From positions 5,259,775 to 5,323,774 of the forward strand of contig NC_052409.1 in NCBI RefSeq assembly GCF_009389715.1: DNA of 64,000 nt, in the 5' to 3' direction. The notes under the pieces were generated by a model. It did no database searches, had not been told where the DNA came from, and worked only from the letters and a program-made list of their open reading frames with translations. Numbering within the stretch: position 1 is the stretch's first letter; every line of letters starts with the position of its first letter. Source of the DNA: Phoenix dactylifera. Its lineage: Eukaryota; Streptophyta; Magnoliopsida; Arecales; Arecaceae. Position numbers and translations under genes: made by a program. Positions 37,399 to 50,160 of this stretch are shown here, in pieces.

Positions 37399-37914
37399 AT
37401 GGCTCTCGCTTGCTCTCTGCCGCGCTTGCCTCTGGCACGCCCCAACCCCAATTCCGCTTCCGATCCTTGGTCACTATCGATGCCTATGAATCGCCTCTCG
37501 TTCCCTCTCTCTTCTTCTCATCCCCCTCCGCCTCCCTTCCGGGCCAAGGCGGCCAACCCCTTCTCCACTTCCCGCGGAGACCAGCACAGAGGTATCAGCT
37601 AATCCAGCTATTTTTATAGCCCATTGCATCGCCTCTTAGTGGATGTATTCGATTATAGTTTCTTTATTGCTGGCATTTTTGATCCATGGATCGTTAGGCT
37701 ATAGCTAGAGAATGGTCATTTTGTTAATTAGATGCTTGGCGAGATCTTTAAGTTCTTATAATACCTTTTCCCCCTTATGCTTAAGGATTTCTGGAGACTT
37801 TTATTTCTTCCTTTTGTCCCTTGTTTAATGTAGTCGATTATGTCCAATTTTGAGATTTAAGGTGAACTTTTTCTTAATTGATTCTTGTCTAACGATTTAT
37901 TTCATTATCCAAAA

Positions 37915-37964
<50 letters not shown>

Positions 37965-40900
37965 ATTTATGTTGAACAGAATGCGAGCGCTTAGAAGTGT
38001 TATGTGATTTTTGTGATAGCATAGGTTGACTCTGCTGTTGGTCAGAAACTTTTTTCTACTGTAGATCTGTGCTATGTACCCAATAAGCTTTCTAGATTCA
38101 ATCTAAGAGCATTATCACCTTCCAGCGCATCAACAAAGTAGCCTGGTGGCATCATGTTCTTGATGCAAAGCTCAGAGATGGTCATGTACCCTCACTTGGC
38201 CGCGTGGTTGAAACTTTTTTCCTTTCGGCTGGAAAAGTAGATCTGACCTGCATTAGTTCTATGCCACCCTAACTTGATTATAAAAGCAAAAAAAATGACA
38301 AAAACAGGGTCATAGTGTTTTATGACTCAAATCGGTATAAGCACATAGGGTCCATGCATGTACTAGGTATACAAAGATAGGTGTTTTTGGATGTGGTAAA
38401 ACTTGAAAAGAATCATAGAGTTTTTTTTTTTTTAAAAAAAAAATGAAGAATCATGCTTGATGGCATGGGGATCCTATCTAACAAAAGTTTGAAGAGATTG
38501 ACTTGAATCTGCATCAAGGAGTTTGTGATGAAAAACTGTTTCAAGTTGGATGGAAGGTATGGTGATGGAATTGGGGATGCTTTAGCTTTGGCAAATGATG
38601 TTGATTATGGTTTATTGGCTACAAAGAGTGTCTCATGACCATTGATTGTTGAATAAAGAATGGCTATATGATGTTGTTGCCAATTTTTTTGTTCCATATG
38701 TTTTTACCACATGGTTAGTGATACAGGGTCAACAATTTATTAACAAGACAGTCTTTAACATTTTTTTGCTTTTATAATCAACATGGGTTGGCATTTTCTT
38801 GACTCTATTGGAGAGAAAAGGTTTGGAAGTTGTTGCAAGATATGGTCTTGTTCGAGAGACCTCATGTTTTCTTGTACACCTTGATAGGGACGCTAAAGGA
38901 TTTCAACAGTTGTAGAGGAATATGAGAAAAGAGAATGATTAAGATGAAAGAGAGAAAGAGTGAATGTGCATACATTTTTAACGGTCATTTCTAGTTTATG
39001 ACTTTATATGGTTAAACTTTTTTTTTTTTTCTAATTAAGATCCTACTTGAGGAAAATGAGCGGCAACACTACCCTTTTTCAGGCTGCAAGTAGTTACAAA
39101 CTCAAAATAGCGAGGTCCATTATGTATTGATACACTCAAAAGGCCAATATGAACAGCACAAATGCTAACATAAAGCATCATTTGATTACTTTTTTCCTGA
39201 GATGTGATCAGCACCATGAACAATCTCTATTAAGCCGTTGTATATAGATGAGTAGGAATGTAGGGAAGGAGACAAAAGAGGGGTGAAAGTAGTGGGAAGT
39301 GATCTTAATATACTACTTGAGAGGATTTGGACATGAATAAAACCAGTTAGATGGTAGAGTCCATATGACCAACCTGAAAAAGAATATGATACTAACTGCT
39401 TATATGTAGTTTTAGACCATGTAATTAGATTATTAGAGCTAAGTAACTAAAGCCTGTGTATGAAATATTAGTGTCTCACCTATGGTGGGGTTTTAGGGGA
39501 TTACAGGTGGAAAGAAGATTGATACTATTCATATACCAAAAAGCATTTCATGGAGATGTTCTTAAGATTTCTTATCTGTGTGATATGTACATAAAAATGA
39601 AGAAACACTGGATCATCTCTTTTTCTTTTTCATTTTTGGTATACTTGAGTGCATAGTTCACATTGAGCTTTTCAGCGTGTCTTAGATTTTCATGAGAAAA
39701 ATGAAGGATCTCTTTGACAAGGTCATTGGGAGGAACTTAAATAAATAAGTAGAGTGCTTTAGACAACTTTATTTAAAACCTATCTTTGAGACAACTTTAT
39801 TTAAAGCCGTGCTATAAAAAAATAAGAATTTCTTTTCCATAAAAAGAATCATTACTCAATCCACAAAATAACATATGATGTATCTAATCTTTTGGAATGC
39901 GACATCTTCGGGGAGGGCATAAACGTCAAACTCTTTAGAACGGTGCTTTGAGGGATGTCTGTGCCATAAACTGCCAGTGGATGAATTACTTGAGGTCCTT
40001 TCCCTAGTGGTAGGGTCAAGTTTAAGATGGTGCAATTTGGAAACTTGAACGTCTTAAATAAGGACAGATTATATACTTGAGGTCTTTTTGGATACCTTTA
40101 AATACCATAAATCTGCAAACATCAGTACTTTTTTCATGGTAAATCTAAAAGACTAGTGTTTGGATTACTTTTAAGGTGTACATACATACATACCATGCAA
40201 AGTGTTTGGATTACTTTTAAGGTGTACATACATACATACCATGCAAAGTGTTTGGATTACTTTTATGGTGAAAAGTGACTTAATAAATAGGTGATAATGT
40301 GGTAAAATATGCTTGGCTTTCTTTTCTTTTACATGCATGCAGGTCAGTACATTGCAAATATAAATTCTACATGTTAGATGAAGTCCCTTTCTCCATGCCA
40401 ATTCATTTGGGACATTGTGTATCCACTCTTTATCTTATTCAAAGATGAGCCCTTTGTCTCTTTGTTTTTACATCGAAAATTCTTTGCAGATGAAGATATG
40501 TCATAGGGGCTTAAACCACTTCCCCCATTCCCATCATACCCCGAAGACAACCCATCCATCGCTGCAATATTTCTAGCAATTCCACCACTTTCCAAATGCC
40601 TCTATCTCTATTCTCCATTCCCAAACCACTCAGCCAAGTTGTCAGAATCCCCAGCTTTCTACCTGAAAAAATCCATCTCCACCTTCGTCCTTGAGTCTGC
40701 TGCCTGCAACATGGTATTGTCCTACAGTCTTGCCCATCACACCTAAACCCTCAGTTCTCGTCTACTCCCTTCCACGTATCCTTGGTGCTGAGCCTACCTG
40801 ATTCAAGGTCATGCAAAGGGGAAGGAGATAATATGATGGACATGACTGTGCTGATGGGATATGGTGGTGTTTCTTTCTGTGTTTCTTCTTTCTATTTACA

Positions 40901-43742
40901 TTTCTCAAGTGGTTGGATTCTCAACATCTGCTTATTTGTGCAAGGAAGGAATTGATTGCTTGGTCTTGCATCCACCATTTCTCTCTTAATCCAAAGGGTC
41001 TAGAACGTGGTATATAAGTTAGTTTAGTTTCTTTTTATTGTCTTTTCTTCTTTTCCGTCTTTAAACATTTATTTCCTTGAAGTTGAATATCTATGCAGGA
41101 TTCATATTAGAGCTATTAGATATCCATGATGGTGGTCATCTTATGGCTTTAAAATGTGAAAGAGAAGGTGAATGCAGCAGGGATGAAGTTTCAACTTTCA
41201 CGGATATGATAAAAAATGAACTGTGGCCCATCCGTAACAAATAGGATTTTTGGTGATAATTCTTGTTTCTTGTCGACCCTAGTTTGTTCTAAGAGATGAT
41301 ATGTGGACCTATCTAATAATATTGTATATGGATTTGATGTTGGAAGTAAAATATTTTGGAGTAAGGAGACTAGGAGAGTGTTCAGTGCTCGCAATTCTAT
41401 CCAAAAACTTGTCCCTATATAATTCTCTAATAGCTAATCTAGTTCTGATTTCAATTTTCTTTCCCTGTGTAATTTCCTTTTATCATCCATGTAATGAGTA
41501 CCAGAATGGGTTTTGCCTGAAGGATTCTCTCAAAACCATCAGTCCTTTACTACAGATTTTAATCCTATTTTATTTTCTTCCTGTGCATCCAAATGGGCTC
41601 TTAAACAAAAATCTTATCTGTCGCATTAGTGGTTTGCTCAGGGCTTTCATTCCAGGTAGAAGTAATTTATGACATTGCTACATCAAAATTGCTAGTCTTC
41701 TAAACAATCTTTAGAGCACATGGAAATTGCATGAATTTCATTCCATGTGGCAACAGTTGATTGTACGGTGGTACCTTGTCTATCCTTTTTTTTTTTTAGA
41801 TATTTATGAAAATATAGTTTTTCTAATTTTTTTTTTTGGTATAGGAGGTAATGTGCCAAGTGTGTTAAGCGTTCATTTGTCAATCAAGCTTATAATGCTG
41901 ACTAGTAGCTTAAGATGTATGGACTAAATCTTTTATTTTAGCATTACCTGTGCATAAAATGTAGGAAATCTCGTTGTTGTTTTTTGTTATTCCAGCTTTT
42001 TGTGGCCCTCTATTTTAACAGATTCTCTCTCTCTTGGAGATAAATTACTAGTGATGGCCTCTGTATGGATTCTTCTTTCCTTCTGGAATGGATAGTTTAT
42101 TCTTTATATTATTTGTAAACAATTCTTTTAATTTATTATGAAAAAATAAAGAAGAAAAGTACATATATCCAAGTGAATGGTGAACACATCAAATTCAGAT
42201 GTTTATGAGATTGTGTTGTGTGTATGTGTGCGCATTTTCTTTCCCCTGTATGTATGTGTTTCAAGGGAAAAGGATTTTTTTTTTTTTTTTTTTTTTGGGG
42301 GGGGGGGGGGTTGATGCAGGTGCCTAGAAAGCATATTAGAATTCATGAACCCGATAAACGTGGAATAGATGCTGTTATAGTTAAAGTGATATGATTTAAA
42401 GCTAAATCCTTCTTCTGTCACCTTTTCAGCAAGGGCAGAGATGCATGAATCTGAAAGCGCTTTGGCTGTAGATGCTTTCACAAATGTCAAGCATGTGCTT
42501 CTTCCGGTTACTGATCGGAATCCTTACCTTTCAGAGGGAACAAGACAGGTTCTTTCTATTTCTCACAGTCCTCAATATACCCATTGATCACTGCATCTAT
42601 GCCTGCTTAGGAAAAATGTGAAAATTTTTCTTTTCTATGGAAAGAGAGAAATAGGAAGGACAGTTTGAAGGAGGGAGAGGAGGGGTGGGGAGGATAGTGG
42701 ATGAGACTGGAAAAACCTGATAAGAAGAAAAAACCTGCGGGATGACTGGAGGAGTGAGGAGCAGAGAATGAGCAGGCCCATGAAGTGGGAGGGAGAGATG
42801 TACACAGGAGCTAGTGGAGGTCGACGAAGCAAAGGAAGAAGAAAGGAGGAAAGCATACCTGTGTTGTATATGGCTTTTGTGATTGAACCATTCCTTGTGA
42901 TGGAAGGATATGGTTGGATATGGAAAATTTGGTTTTTAATGTGGAATTTTAGATTGAAGGAAACTTGTTTAGAGGGCCAAAAGAGGGTGTATAGGTATCT
43001 CGCAAAATATAATTTTAGGTTTTGCAAGATCCCTGTTTGACCTAAAACCCAGTCTGACATCTTACCAAAGATATTAAGCTTTAGAAAATCTTTTTTTTTT
43101 CAAGAATCTAGTGAGGATAATTTTCTTGCTCCATGGACATTACATTTAAACCCTTACACCTTTCGTAACAATTTTCTTTCTTTGTATTTTGTTTTCTTTG
43201 ATAAAATTTTGTCTTTGGCAGGCTGCAGCAACCACCACTGCTCTGGCCAAAAAGTATGGAGCGGACATCACAGTCGTGGGTATGAATTTTCAGTTGCAAC
43301 TACTTTACTAGAGATACACAAGTTGTTTACAATTATTTTGGTGGCATAGTCCTTTGAATGAAGGATTTCAAGGGATATAGAACTTGATCTTCCCTGCAGT
43401 TATTGATGATAAGCTGAAAGAGTCCATCCCAGAGCATGACACTCAACTGTCTAGTATTAGATGGCACCTTTCAGAAGGTTGGTTTTGTTTAATTGTCTCT
43501 CCAGTAGTTAGAACCAGTCACATATGATTGAGGCTCTTTCTTTGTCAGGTGGTTTTAAGGAATTCAGTTTGATGGAGCGGCTTGGAGAAGGAAAGAAGCC
43601 AACTGCTATTATAGGTGAGGTTGCTGATGACTTGAACTTAGATCTTGTAGTCTTAAGCATGGAAGCAATCCATTCAAAGCATGTTGATGGAAATTTGTTG
43701 GCAGAGTTCATCCCCTGTCCTGTGTTGCTTCTGCCTCTCTAA
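37399..43742 (+). CDS. USP-like (adenine nucleotide alpha hydrolase fold) protein, probably plastid-targeted
   Basis: This is a five-exon gene (37399-37591, 42430-42548, 43222-43279, 43400-43477, 43549-43742) encoding 213 aa; all phases match and all borders are GT-AG. The first about 65 residues ([18 protein letters not shown], then Ser/Pro-rich) have few acidic residues and look like a chloroplast transit peptide. The body begins [20 protein letters not shown], continues [20 protein letters not shown] and [19 protein letters not shown], and ends [11 protein letters not shown], the order of the universal stress protein fold. The Gly-rich ATP-binding loop usual before the last strand (G-x2-G-x9-G-S/T) is not apparent, so nucleotide binding is doubtful. 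Intron 1 is 4.8 kb. The start codon lies just downstream of a young LINE insertion. Confidence 0.85.
37919..37961. repeat. (GA)n microsatellite
   Basis: About 21 GA units lie in intron 1 of the USP-like gene. Confidence 0.9.
40156..40270. repeat. Tandem repeat, about 45-46 bp unit, 2.5 copies
   Basis: The unit starts AGTGTTTGGATTACTTTTAA and continues GGTGTACATACATACATACC. It occurs twice in full, and a third copy is cut off after TTATGGTG. It lies inside intron 1 of the USP-like gene. The near-identity of the copies suggests recent slippage. Confidence 0.85.
42275..42310. repeat. T22-G14 homopolymer junction
   Basis: A run of 22 T is followed directly by a run of 14 G, about 120 bases before exon 2 of the USP-like gene. 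Length errors in sequencing are likely here. Confidence 0.9.
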
Positions 43743-45162
43743 TATATCTGATTGGATATAAATTGTTGTAAATTTAGTGTTTTGTAGTGGAGCTGCACTT
43801 GAGATTCTTGCCAAAACTGTTTATCCTATCTTTGCTCTTCCTATTCTTTTCCCCTTTCTTCTTTCTCATGACCCTCCAGATGTTTAAGTTTCCACAATGC
43901 AAAACTATATCCAATTTTCTGAATTGATCCCTGGTTCTGTACAATAACTTTTAGGTTAAAATCATTCATTTTGTATCCCAGTGCATCAGCTGCTTTTTAG
44001 TGGCCCATGTGGAATGTGAGAGCTTAAAAGCTCTGAATTATTGGGCGGTGATACTGTACCAGGCAGTGCTTCTGTACAAAACTGTACTAAAATTTGGTTA
44101 GCAATTTTTTTGTGAGGACTGTGACACTCAACAAGTTGCTGAGCCGAGCTCAAATATCTCTCACTTGCAAAAATGAGGAGGACCTCTCCCTCCCCCGGGC
44201 TCGGCTTGATAAGAAACTTGTTCAACAGCCATAGCTTGAACGCATCATATCAATCTCGCTTCATCTCAATTACCAGTTTAGTCCGGTCCAATCCATCCAA
44301 GATGCATTCCCCAAATCGGGTATACAGATAGAATGCATAAAGCATCCTCATTGCTCATGTAGCTGAAATATAGTCTGAGAGGCCATGATGCTTGAAATGT
44401 GTTATTGAGGCATGCCAAAAGCAATGAGATTTCAACCTCTTTTTCGTGATAGCTTTCCCATATCTTCCTATATGTAGATACTGATATTTGGAATTGCTAT
44501 TTTGCAGGTCATTTATTGCTTTGATTCTTGATTAGACCTAGGTTGCTTATCTCTACATTTAGCCACACTAAATGGTGCTTTGGCCCACTTGCTGATCGAA
44601 CCCTGGTAATTGGTAGCAATCTACAACCTAGCCATTGTGATCTTGGAAGGATGGGTATGGGTGGTAATGTGAGCCAATAGTCAATGGCCCCACTAACTTG
44701 AATCAGAACCAACCCAATACTTAGAATTTTGGTTTGAAATTAAACCCAAAACCCTACTGGTAAAGTTGGATACAGGCTTCCGAGCATATCATATGGATGT
44801 GTCGTTGTATGAACAGGTTTAGTGTCTCTCTTCTCACTCATTCGTCTCAATTTAGGAATAAGTCCAACCTTCCTTTGTCTCAACTATCAAAAATCTTACC
44901 ATTTTATAGAAATGACGTACTTGAATTTTCTGTCGAAAGAAAATACCTTTGCTCTTGGGCTGCTTTAAATTTTGATGAATCAAATCTGGATTTCAAGTAT
45001 AGCCATCAAGAGGATAATTTAAGCATCAAAGGTAGTACTTTTAAAATCTTTGAAGATATCTCATATCAGTCAAGTGTTGGGAGGCAAGGAGTTCTAATCC
45101 CAGCAAGACTTCAGTTGAAACTTCTCTTAAAAAGTTTAAGCTATTAGATTTTGGGCCTAATC

Positions 45163-45196
<34 letters not shown>

Positions 45197-46120
45197 ATAT
45201 AGAGAGAGAGAGAGAGTTGATTTCATATAGGACTAGATTTCACATATGATCCTTATCGAACGAGGCCCTCGTCCTAAATCCATTACTATTTTATGTTTAT
45301 CCACTGTTGATTGAAAATTTTATAGCTAATCCTTGATTTCAATGATCGTTTTATGTTTAACCTCTGATTTGTTCGTATGGGTATAAAAAGTGGTACAACT
45401 ATGTACAAACATGCCTAAGTCCTGACAATGTGCAGAACACTGGCTTAAGTTAGATATCAAGTAACTGGGAATTGGCTATGTTGCAGGTGTTTAGATTAAA
45501 GTAATTATTTACTGGAAGAAGATGGAGAATAGAGCTAGCATAGAAAGAGATTCAGCAGTCGAAAAAAAAAATAGAAATTAACTTCGGCATGCATGCAAAT
45601 TAAAGTGTTGTTCTCATGATATTGATTTTTCTCTCTAGTAGATGAAAACGGACCTTCAGGAATCCTATCTTCATGATACATTGCCTAATTCTTCACCACA
45701 TCTGTTTAACAGTCCAGGAACCATCATCATACTAAATCCGAAATGAGAAAAGAGAAAGGCATAAATCAGAGATAAGGAAAAAATGTTTTCTTGTTTTCAA
45801 GAAAGAACAAAGATGTTTAATGCCTCAATCCGATCCCACGCAGCCATATGTTAATGAAAAGTGAGCTCCCTGGAAATCCATTGGAATAAAAATTTCTTCA
45901 TTGTTTGGCTTGATCCACAATCTAAGCCAATGGTTAAGACACGAGGGTGGTTTGAATTATGCTATATACACATTAAGAACTTGATAAATTTATTTAGAGG
46001 GAGACTTTATGATAGTTATTAGATGGCACTTTTTGAAGTAGAAAAATCTACAAACAAGAAAATCAAAAAAAATGAAAAGATTTTTCTCGCCTACATCGAG
46101 GTATGTGATGTATGTAACAC
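43743..46120. other. Intergenic stretch after the USP-like gene
   Basis: No gene is recognised. It includes a TATC microsatellite at about 45161-45194 and a GA run at about 45200-45216. The open frame at 44797-45147 has no domain content. Confidence 0.5.
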
Positions 46121-46124
46121 AGCC

Positions 46125-46345
46125 GAGCGTGCGTGTGGTTGTGGTCACCAGTCCGTCAAAGCCTAACTTGGGCTTCCTGGGATGGGATAGTATTTCCATT
46201 TAAGTCAGAAAACTTGCTTTCACGTATCCGATCTCGGACTAAAAAGAAAAAAAAAATAAAGCTTCTGAAATAACTACTAATTAGAGGATAAGATTAGTTT
46301 TTTATTTTTAAAATTTTAAATCTTTTCAAAATTTAAAACTCCAAC
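46125..46345. repeat. Dispersed repeat, copy 2
   Basis: This is the counterpart of 30085-30300, in the same orientation: TGTGGTTGTGGTCACCAGTC, CATTTAAGTCAGAAAACTTG, GTATCCGATCTCGGACT, GATAAGATTAGTTTTTTATT and AAATCTTTTCAAAATTTAAA, in order. Substitutions are frequent, so the copies are old. Confidence 0.55.
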
Positions 46346-46349
46346 ACTG

Positions 46350-47925
46350 GAACTTAAAAAATTTTAAAGTTCCACTGCCTCATGAGACAAATTGGTAGAA
46401 GGGACAACTTGGATTTACGGTCATAGCGGCCCAACCAACGGTTGATGCATTCAGGTTCGTAGAAGATGAAGAGATCCATGAGAACTTAGCAAAACAAAGC
46501 ACAATTTGCTTCATCATACTTCACTATAAACTTTAGATCTGCAGCACAAGAAAGCATGCGTATAAGCTATGACGGGCATCACAATGTACGCCATAAAAAA
46601 CCATTGGACAAATACAGGAAGGGAGGAGCCCTTCAGATGGCTTTGGAGAAAAGCAACATCCTTTAATGAGAGCAGGATTTTTGAATTGAGATCGAGCATT
46701 TGAATTTGATGTGAATATGTTTGTATGGGTAGAGGTTTTAAAATAACTCATCACTCTCATATAACAATCATAGTTTATCTCAAAAAGTGATTCTTAAATC
46801 TTTAGTATTAAAAATAATCATCAAAATAGCAGATTATCATAGTGTTATGATGAAAAAATAATGGATGATAATGAAAAATAACTGTAATATTTTTTCCCTT
46901 TAATATATTTATCAGAAAAGTATCTACAGAGAACATACTAATTGAAATTTATGAAACTATAACATACCATGATGAACACACTCGGACGCACAGAATCCCT
47001 TTTACATGCTAGGACAGGGTAAGTTTGTAAGATTCAATAGAGGGTAGATTCAAGCGAAAAGAAAAAAAGAGAAACATTATAATTGCGACATTTTTGTAGC
47101 CATGACGTTGAACTTGAAGGCTTCTATCTCTGTTTTTTCTAAAATAATAAAAAAAAAATCTCTTGGTTTTTGACCATCTTCCTTGTCGTGGTTGTCATTA
47201 GTGAACTAACAATAGCCAGTGAGTTGAAGTGATCCGGATACGGAAATATGTAGTCTTGGCTTGTACAACTCAAGCCTCTTTGGAGAACTCGAAGTGAAGC
47301 CAAAGCTCTAGCTCTTCACTGAGATCTTTTATCAGCTTTTCAATCTCTTCAGGGACTAAGAACTTTACCTAGTTGTATCCGAGTCTTCGTAACAAGGTTT
47401 TATTGAGAAACATTAGTATGAAGTCAGTCTATTAGAACATTACCAATATCAAGGAATCAAATGTATACCTCCAGTTAACACCTATGACACATCTCAATTA
47501 GCCATGAACGCTACAATATAATCTAACCTCTCGAGTGCCTCTTTAGATGACCAGCTTGTTAATCTCAATAGGAAGTGTCCAGATTTGACGATACAGATAA
47601 TACTCCTTATCATATATATATATATATATATATATGATTTCTCATACATAGGAAGATTTAGATTATGGAAAGCAGATATTTTCATTACCATGCACTACTG
47701 GATCTTTAGTTATTGAGTGAAAACTAAACAATGACCTCTTAACAAGCCTCAAAACCAGATGTCAATCTGAAGGTTTTGACGCTTGGAATTATAGGTTCGA
47801 CTGAGGATTAGCAGCACTAGGATGGCGGACAACTCGAGCAAAATATTAGGCATGCCTCTGCCATCTATAGTCTCCAACTTTGACCCTTAGAGCTGAAAAT
47901 GCAAGCCGCTAGAGAAAGTCCAACC
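46350..47925. other. Intergenic stretch, no gene recognised
   Basis: A TA microsatellite lies at about 47613-47633. The minus strand around 47300-47400 has a short open stretch (FLVPEEIEKLIKDLSEE) with no recognised family. The region just below 47925 may hold more of the decayed expansin gene, but I cannot read it. Confidence 0.4.
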
Positions 47926-48594
47926 GAAGTTTGGCCATCAGTAGTAGTAGTAGTGACTCTGAAGGAGAGGGGCTGGCCAATTAAGATAGGCATTGGATTG
48001 CCAGTTTGCCCCCAAGTATTTCCTCGACATCGAAGTGCAGCCAGTCTGTGAGGACCCGTGCGGGCGTGTGTTTAGTCTCACATCGGTTATTTGCTGGGTA
48101 GATCTTGGGTATTTATACAGGATCAATGAACCCAAATAATACCTTCCGGCTAGCCATTTTGGGTGAGATCCTGGGTTGTTACAAATGGTATCAGAGCCGA
48201 CCCGGCCCATAGCCTATGTGGACTAGGGGACACTGCAGCACGGATCCATTGGGGCTGACTACGGGCCAATCGTGGTGTTTGTGATTAGATTTGAATAGAT
48301 TTGAACCCTTAGCCTGACGAGGACGTCAGGACTTGAACGGGGGGAGTATATGAGGATCCGTGCGGGCGTGTGTTTAGTCCCACATCGGTTATTTGCTGGG
48401 TAGATCTTGGGTATTTATACAGGATCAATGAACTCAAATAATACCTTCCGGCTAGCCATTTTGGGTGAGGTCCTGGGTTGTCACACAGTCTTGGCACCCT
48501 TGACAGCCATGGATTGGATTGATCCAGTGCCGCGACGTTGGTCATGAGGATGGGTTCAAAGTAGTCCCTTCCATCCATGGTGAATCCTACTCCT
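47926..48594 (-). pseudogene. Alpha-expansin pseudogene (3' exon), interrupted by a TRIM
   Basis: On the minus strand, 48594-48491 reads HGGVGFTMDGRDYFEPILMT and, after a one-base frame slip near 48536, GSIQSMAVKGAKT. Past the inserted element (48047-48485), 48041-47926 reads GCTSMSRKYLGANWQSNAYL, then after another slip GQPLSFRVTTTTTDGQTSV. This is the second domain of alpha-expansins (typically INGHSYFNLVLVTNV, SRNWGQNWQSN and LSFRVTTSDG, recalled), the wall-loosening proteins of the plant apoplast. The family's usual C-terminal NVAPSNWQFGQTF is not found, and no upstream exons are visible. There are two frame slips, the insertion and both ends missing, so it is dead. Confidence 0.85.
48047..48485 (+). 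mobile_element. TRIM element (LTR kin), whole
   Basis: This is a miniature non-coding LTR element. The left terminal repeat is 48047-48183 (137 bp, starting TGTGAGGACCC and ending TTGTTACA) and the right one is 48349-48485 (137 bp, ending TTGTCACA). A primer-binding site AATGGTATCAGAGC at 48184-48197 is complementary to initiator Met-tRNA. A purine run (CGGGGGGAG) precedes the right repeat. The 5 bp target duplication CAGTC lies at 48042-48046 and 48486-48490. The two repeats are nearly identical, so insertion is recent compared with the relative at 8951. It looks structurally whole; TRIMs carry no genes and move with enzymes from other elements. Confidence 0.93.
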
Positions 48595-48599
48595 CCATG

Positions 48600-50160
48600 C
48601 TTTTTATTTCTTTGGCTAGAAGCATGAAACTTAAGAAAAAAAATTCTTGCTAATTGACATGGATACTTCTACATCAATCAAAATTGACCCATTTTGTATA
48701 ATGTTTATTAAATAGAATCTTACTGGTTTAGCATGAATTCCAATTGATGCATGATGTTTGCATCTGGATTTCAGATTGATGCATTCCTTAAATGAATCTA
48801 TTACATTTTTCCTGTCTTGAGTTGGAGGCACCGTGATATCTTAAAATTTCTTTCTGGCTTACCCTTATGTTTCATTCTGCATTTCCTTCAGTATTTCTTC
48901 CACCTACCTTCACCAATAAAGAAGGCACCCAATTTCTAAGGCCACACTCTCTGTTAAAAATCTTTTTGTGGGTTTGTACCCAAAAAAAAAAAAAAAATTC
49001 TGTAGTTTAGCTGCATGAAATGGAAAAGCCACAAGGCGTTTATTAAATATAGGACGTATTTCAAGCTTTTTTTTCCTTTTCTTTTCACGAGACATTTGTT
49101 TTAAGACTTTGCATAAAATCAAAGAGATAAAACAAGGTTTCTTCTCTCTTTTATTAGTGAAACATGGTTTCAACGAAGAAACAAGGTTCAATAAAACACT
49201 GCCATATTTTTTTATTTCATTTGTTCTGAAAGAATTACCCTTTTTTTCTGAATATGCATCTAATATCAGAATAGCAAGAGTGAAACTTTTAAAAATCGAT
49301 CTGGGCATGACATGTACTGCTTGGACTCTAGTTTCAATCATTGAATAATCCCATTGGGAAACTTTCTTTGCCAACGTTACAAGATCCAATGCGACACAAG
49401 CTTAAAGATTTTTTTAAAAAAAAATTATTGTCATACCAGGATACGTTATCGAGGTCAAGGCTAAAGTTCTTATTCAAATATTTGCACTTCAATACCTCTC
49501 TTTAAATGCTTGGTCATTTGGACATGTCAGAACGAGAACAAGGGCGATGCAAGTGTCAAAGCAGATTCATTATGACGAAGGACCATGTTGCATTTTATAG
49601 AGTACACATTCCTCAATTTCACATCACAAATTTAATTCCATATTCCTCAATTTCACATCACAAATTTAATTCCACAAACCGTGTCAATTCCACATTCATG
49701 TGCACCATCATTTCGAGCTACCTAAAAGAAGACAGCTAAACTTGATCTGGTTTTATTTATCGAAATTATTCAGTTCCTTCCCTGTATATCATTCATCCAA
49801 TATAAGAGATTGATAGCCATACATCTAACCATGTAATTCCAGGTGTCTTTCTAGCCATCAACAACAAATTTGACTTACGCCTCAGAATTCTGGAGCATGT
49901 CCCATTAACCATATCATTCAACAGCAAACATTCAAACAAATTGAATCAAGAAAAACAATGCCGGAAGGATGAGCCATTTGCTCAACAGAAATGTGAACAG
50001 GTGGTCAATCCATAAGTATTATCAGATAAAAACTTGTAATGAAGTTACAAAAAGTTGCAACGCCGGTTCTTGAAATAAAGTTTGGTCCTCGCCATTACTT
50101 CAACGAAAAATAAATTACTCAAACAGCATCAACCACACAAAAGACGATTAAAAGTCCCAT
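48600..50160. other. Intergenic stretch and 3' flank of RPN3
   Basis: No gene is recognised. An A run lies at about 48981-48995. A tandem repeat sits at 49608-49677. The minus-strand AATAAA at about 49751-49756 could be a distal polyadenylation signal of RPN3, 405 bases after its stop; it is weakly supported. Confidence 0.45.
49608..49677. repeat. Tandem duplication, about 36 bp unit, two copies
   Basis: The unit ATTCCTCAATTTCACATCAC followed by AAATTTAATTCCA occurs twice in direct succession, almost identical. The location is intergenic. Confidence 0.85.

Larger units (their letters stand above)
37592..42429. other. First intron of the USP-like gene
   Basis: This is an intron of 4.8 kb, AT-rich, with no second gene recognised. 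It holds a GA microsatellite at about 37919-37961, a tandem repeat near 40156, and a T22-G14 homopolymer junction at 42275-42310. The segment GTGCATCCAAATGGGCTC at about 41583-41600 resembles a MITE end. A minus-strand open frame at 40374-40595 has no recognisable domain. Confidence 0.5.

Noticed and set aside
47280-47400. Possible decayed retroelement or gene on the minus strand (FLVPEEIEKLIKDLSEE)
   Set aside because: Too short and without a recognised motif to assign to a family.
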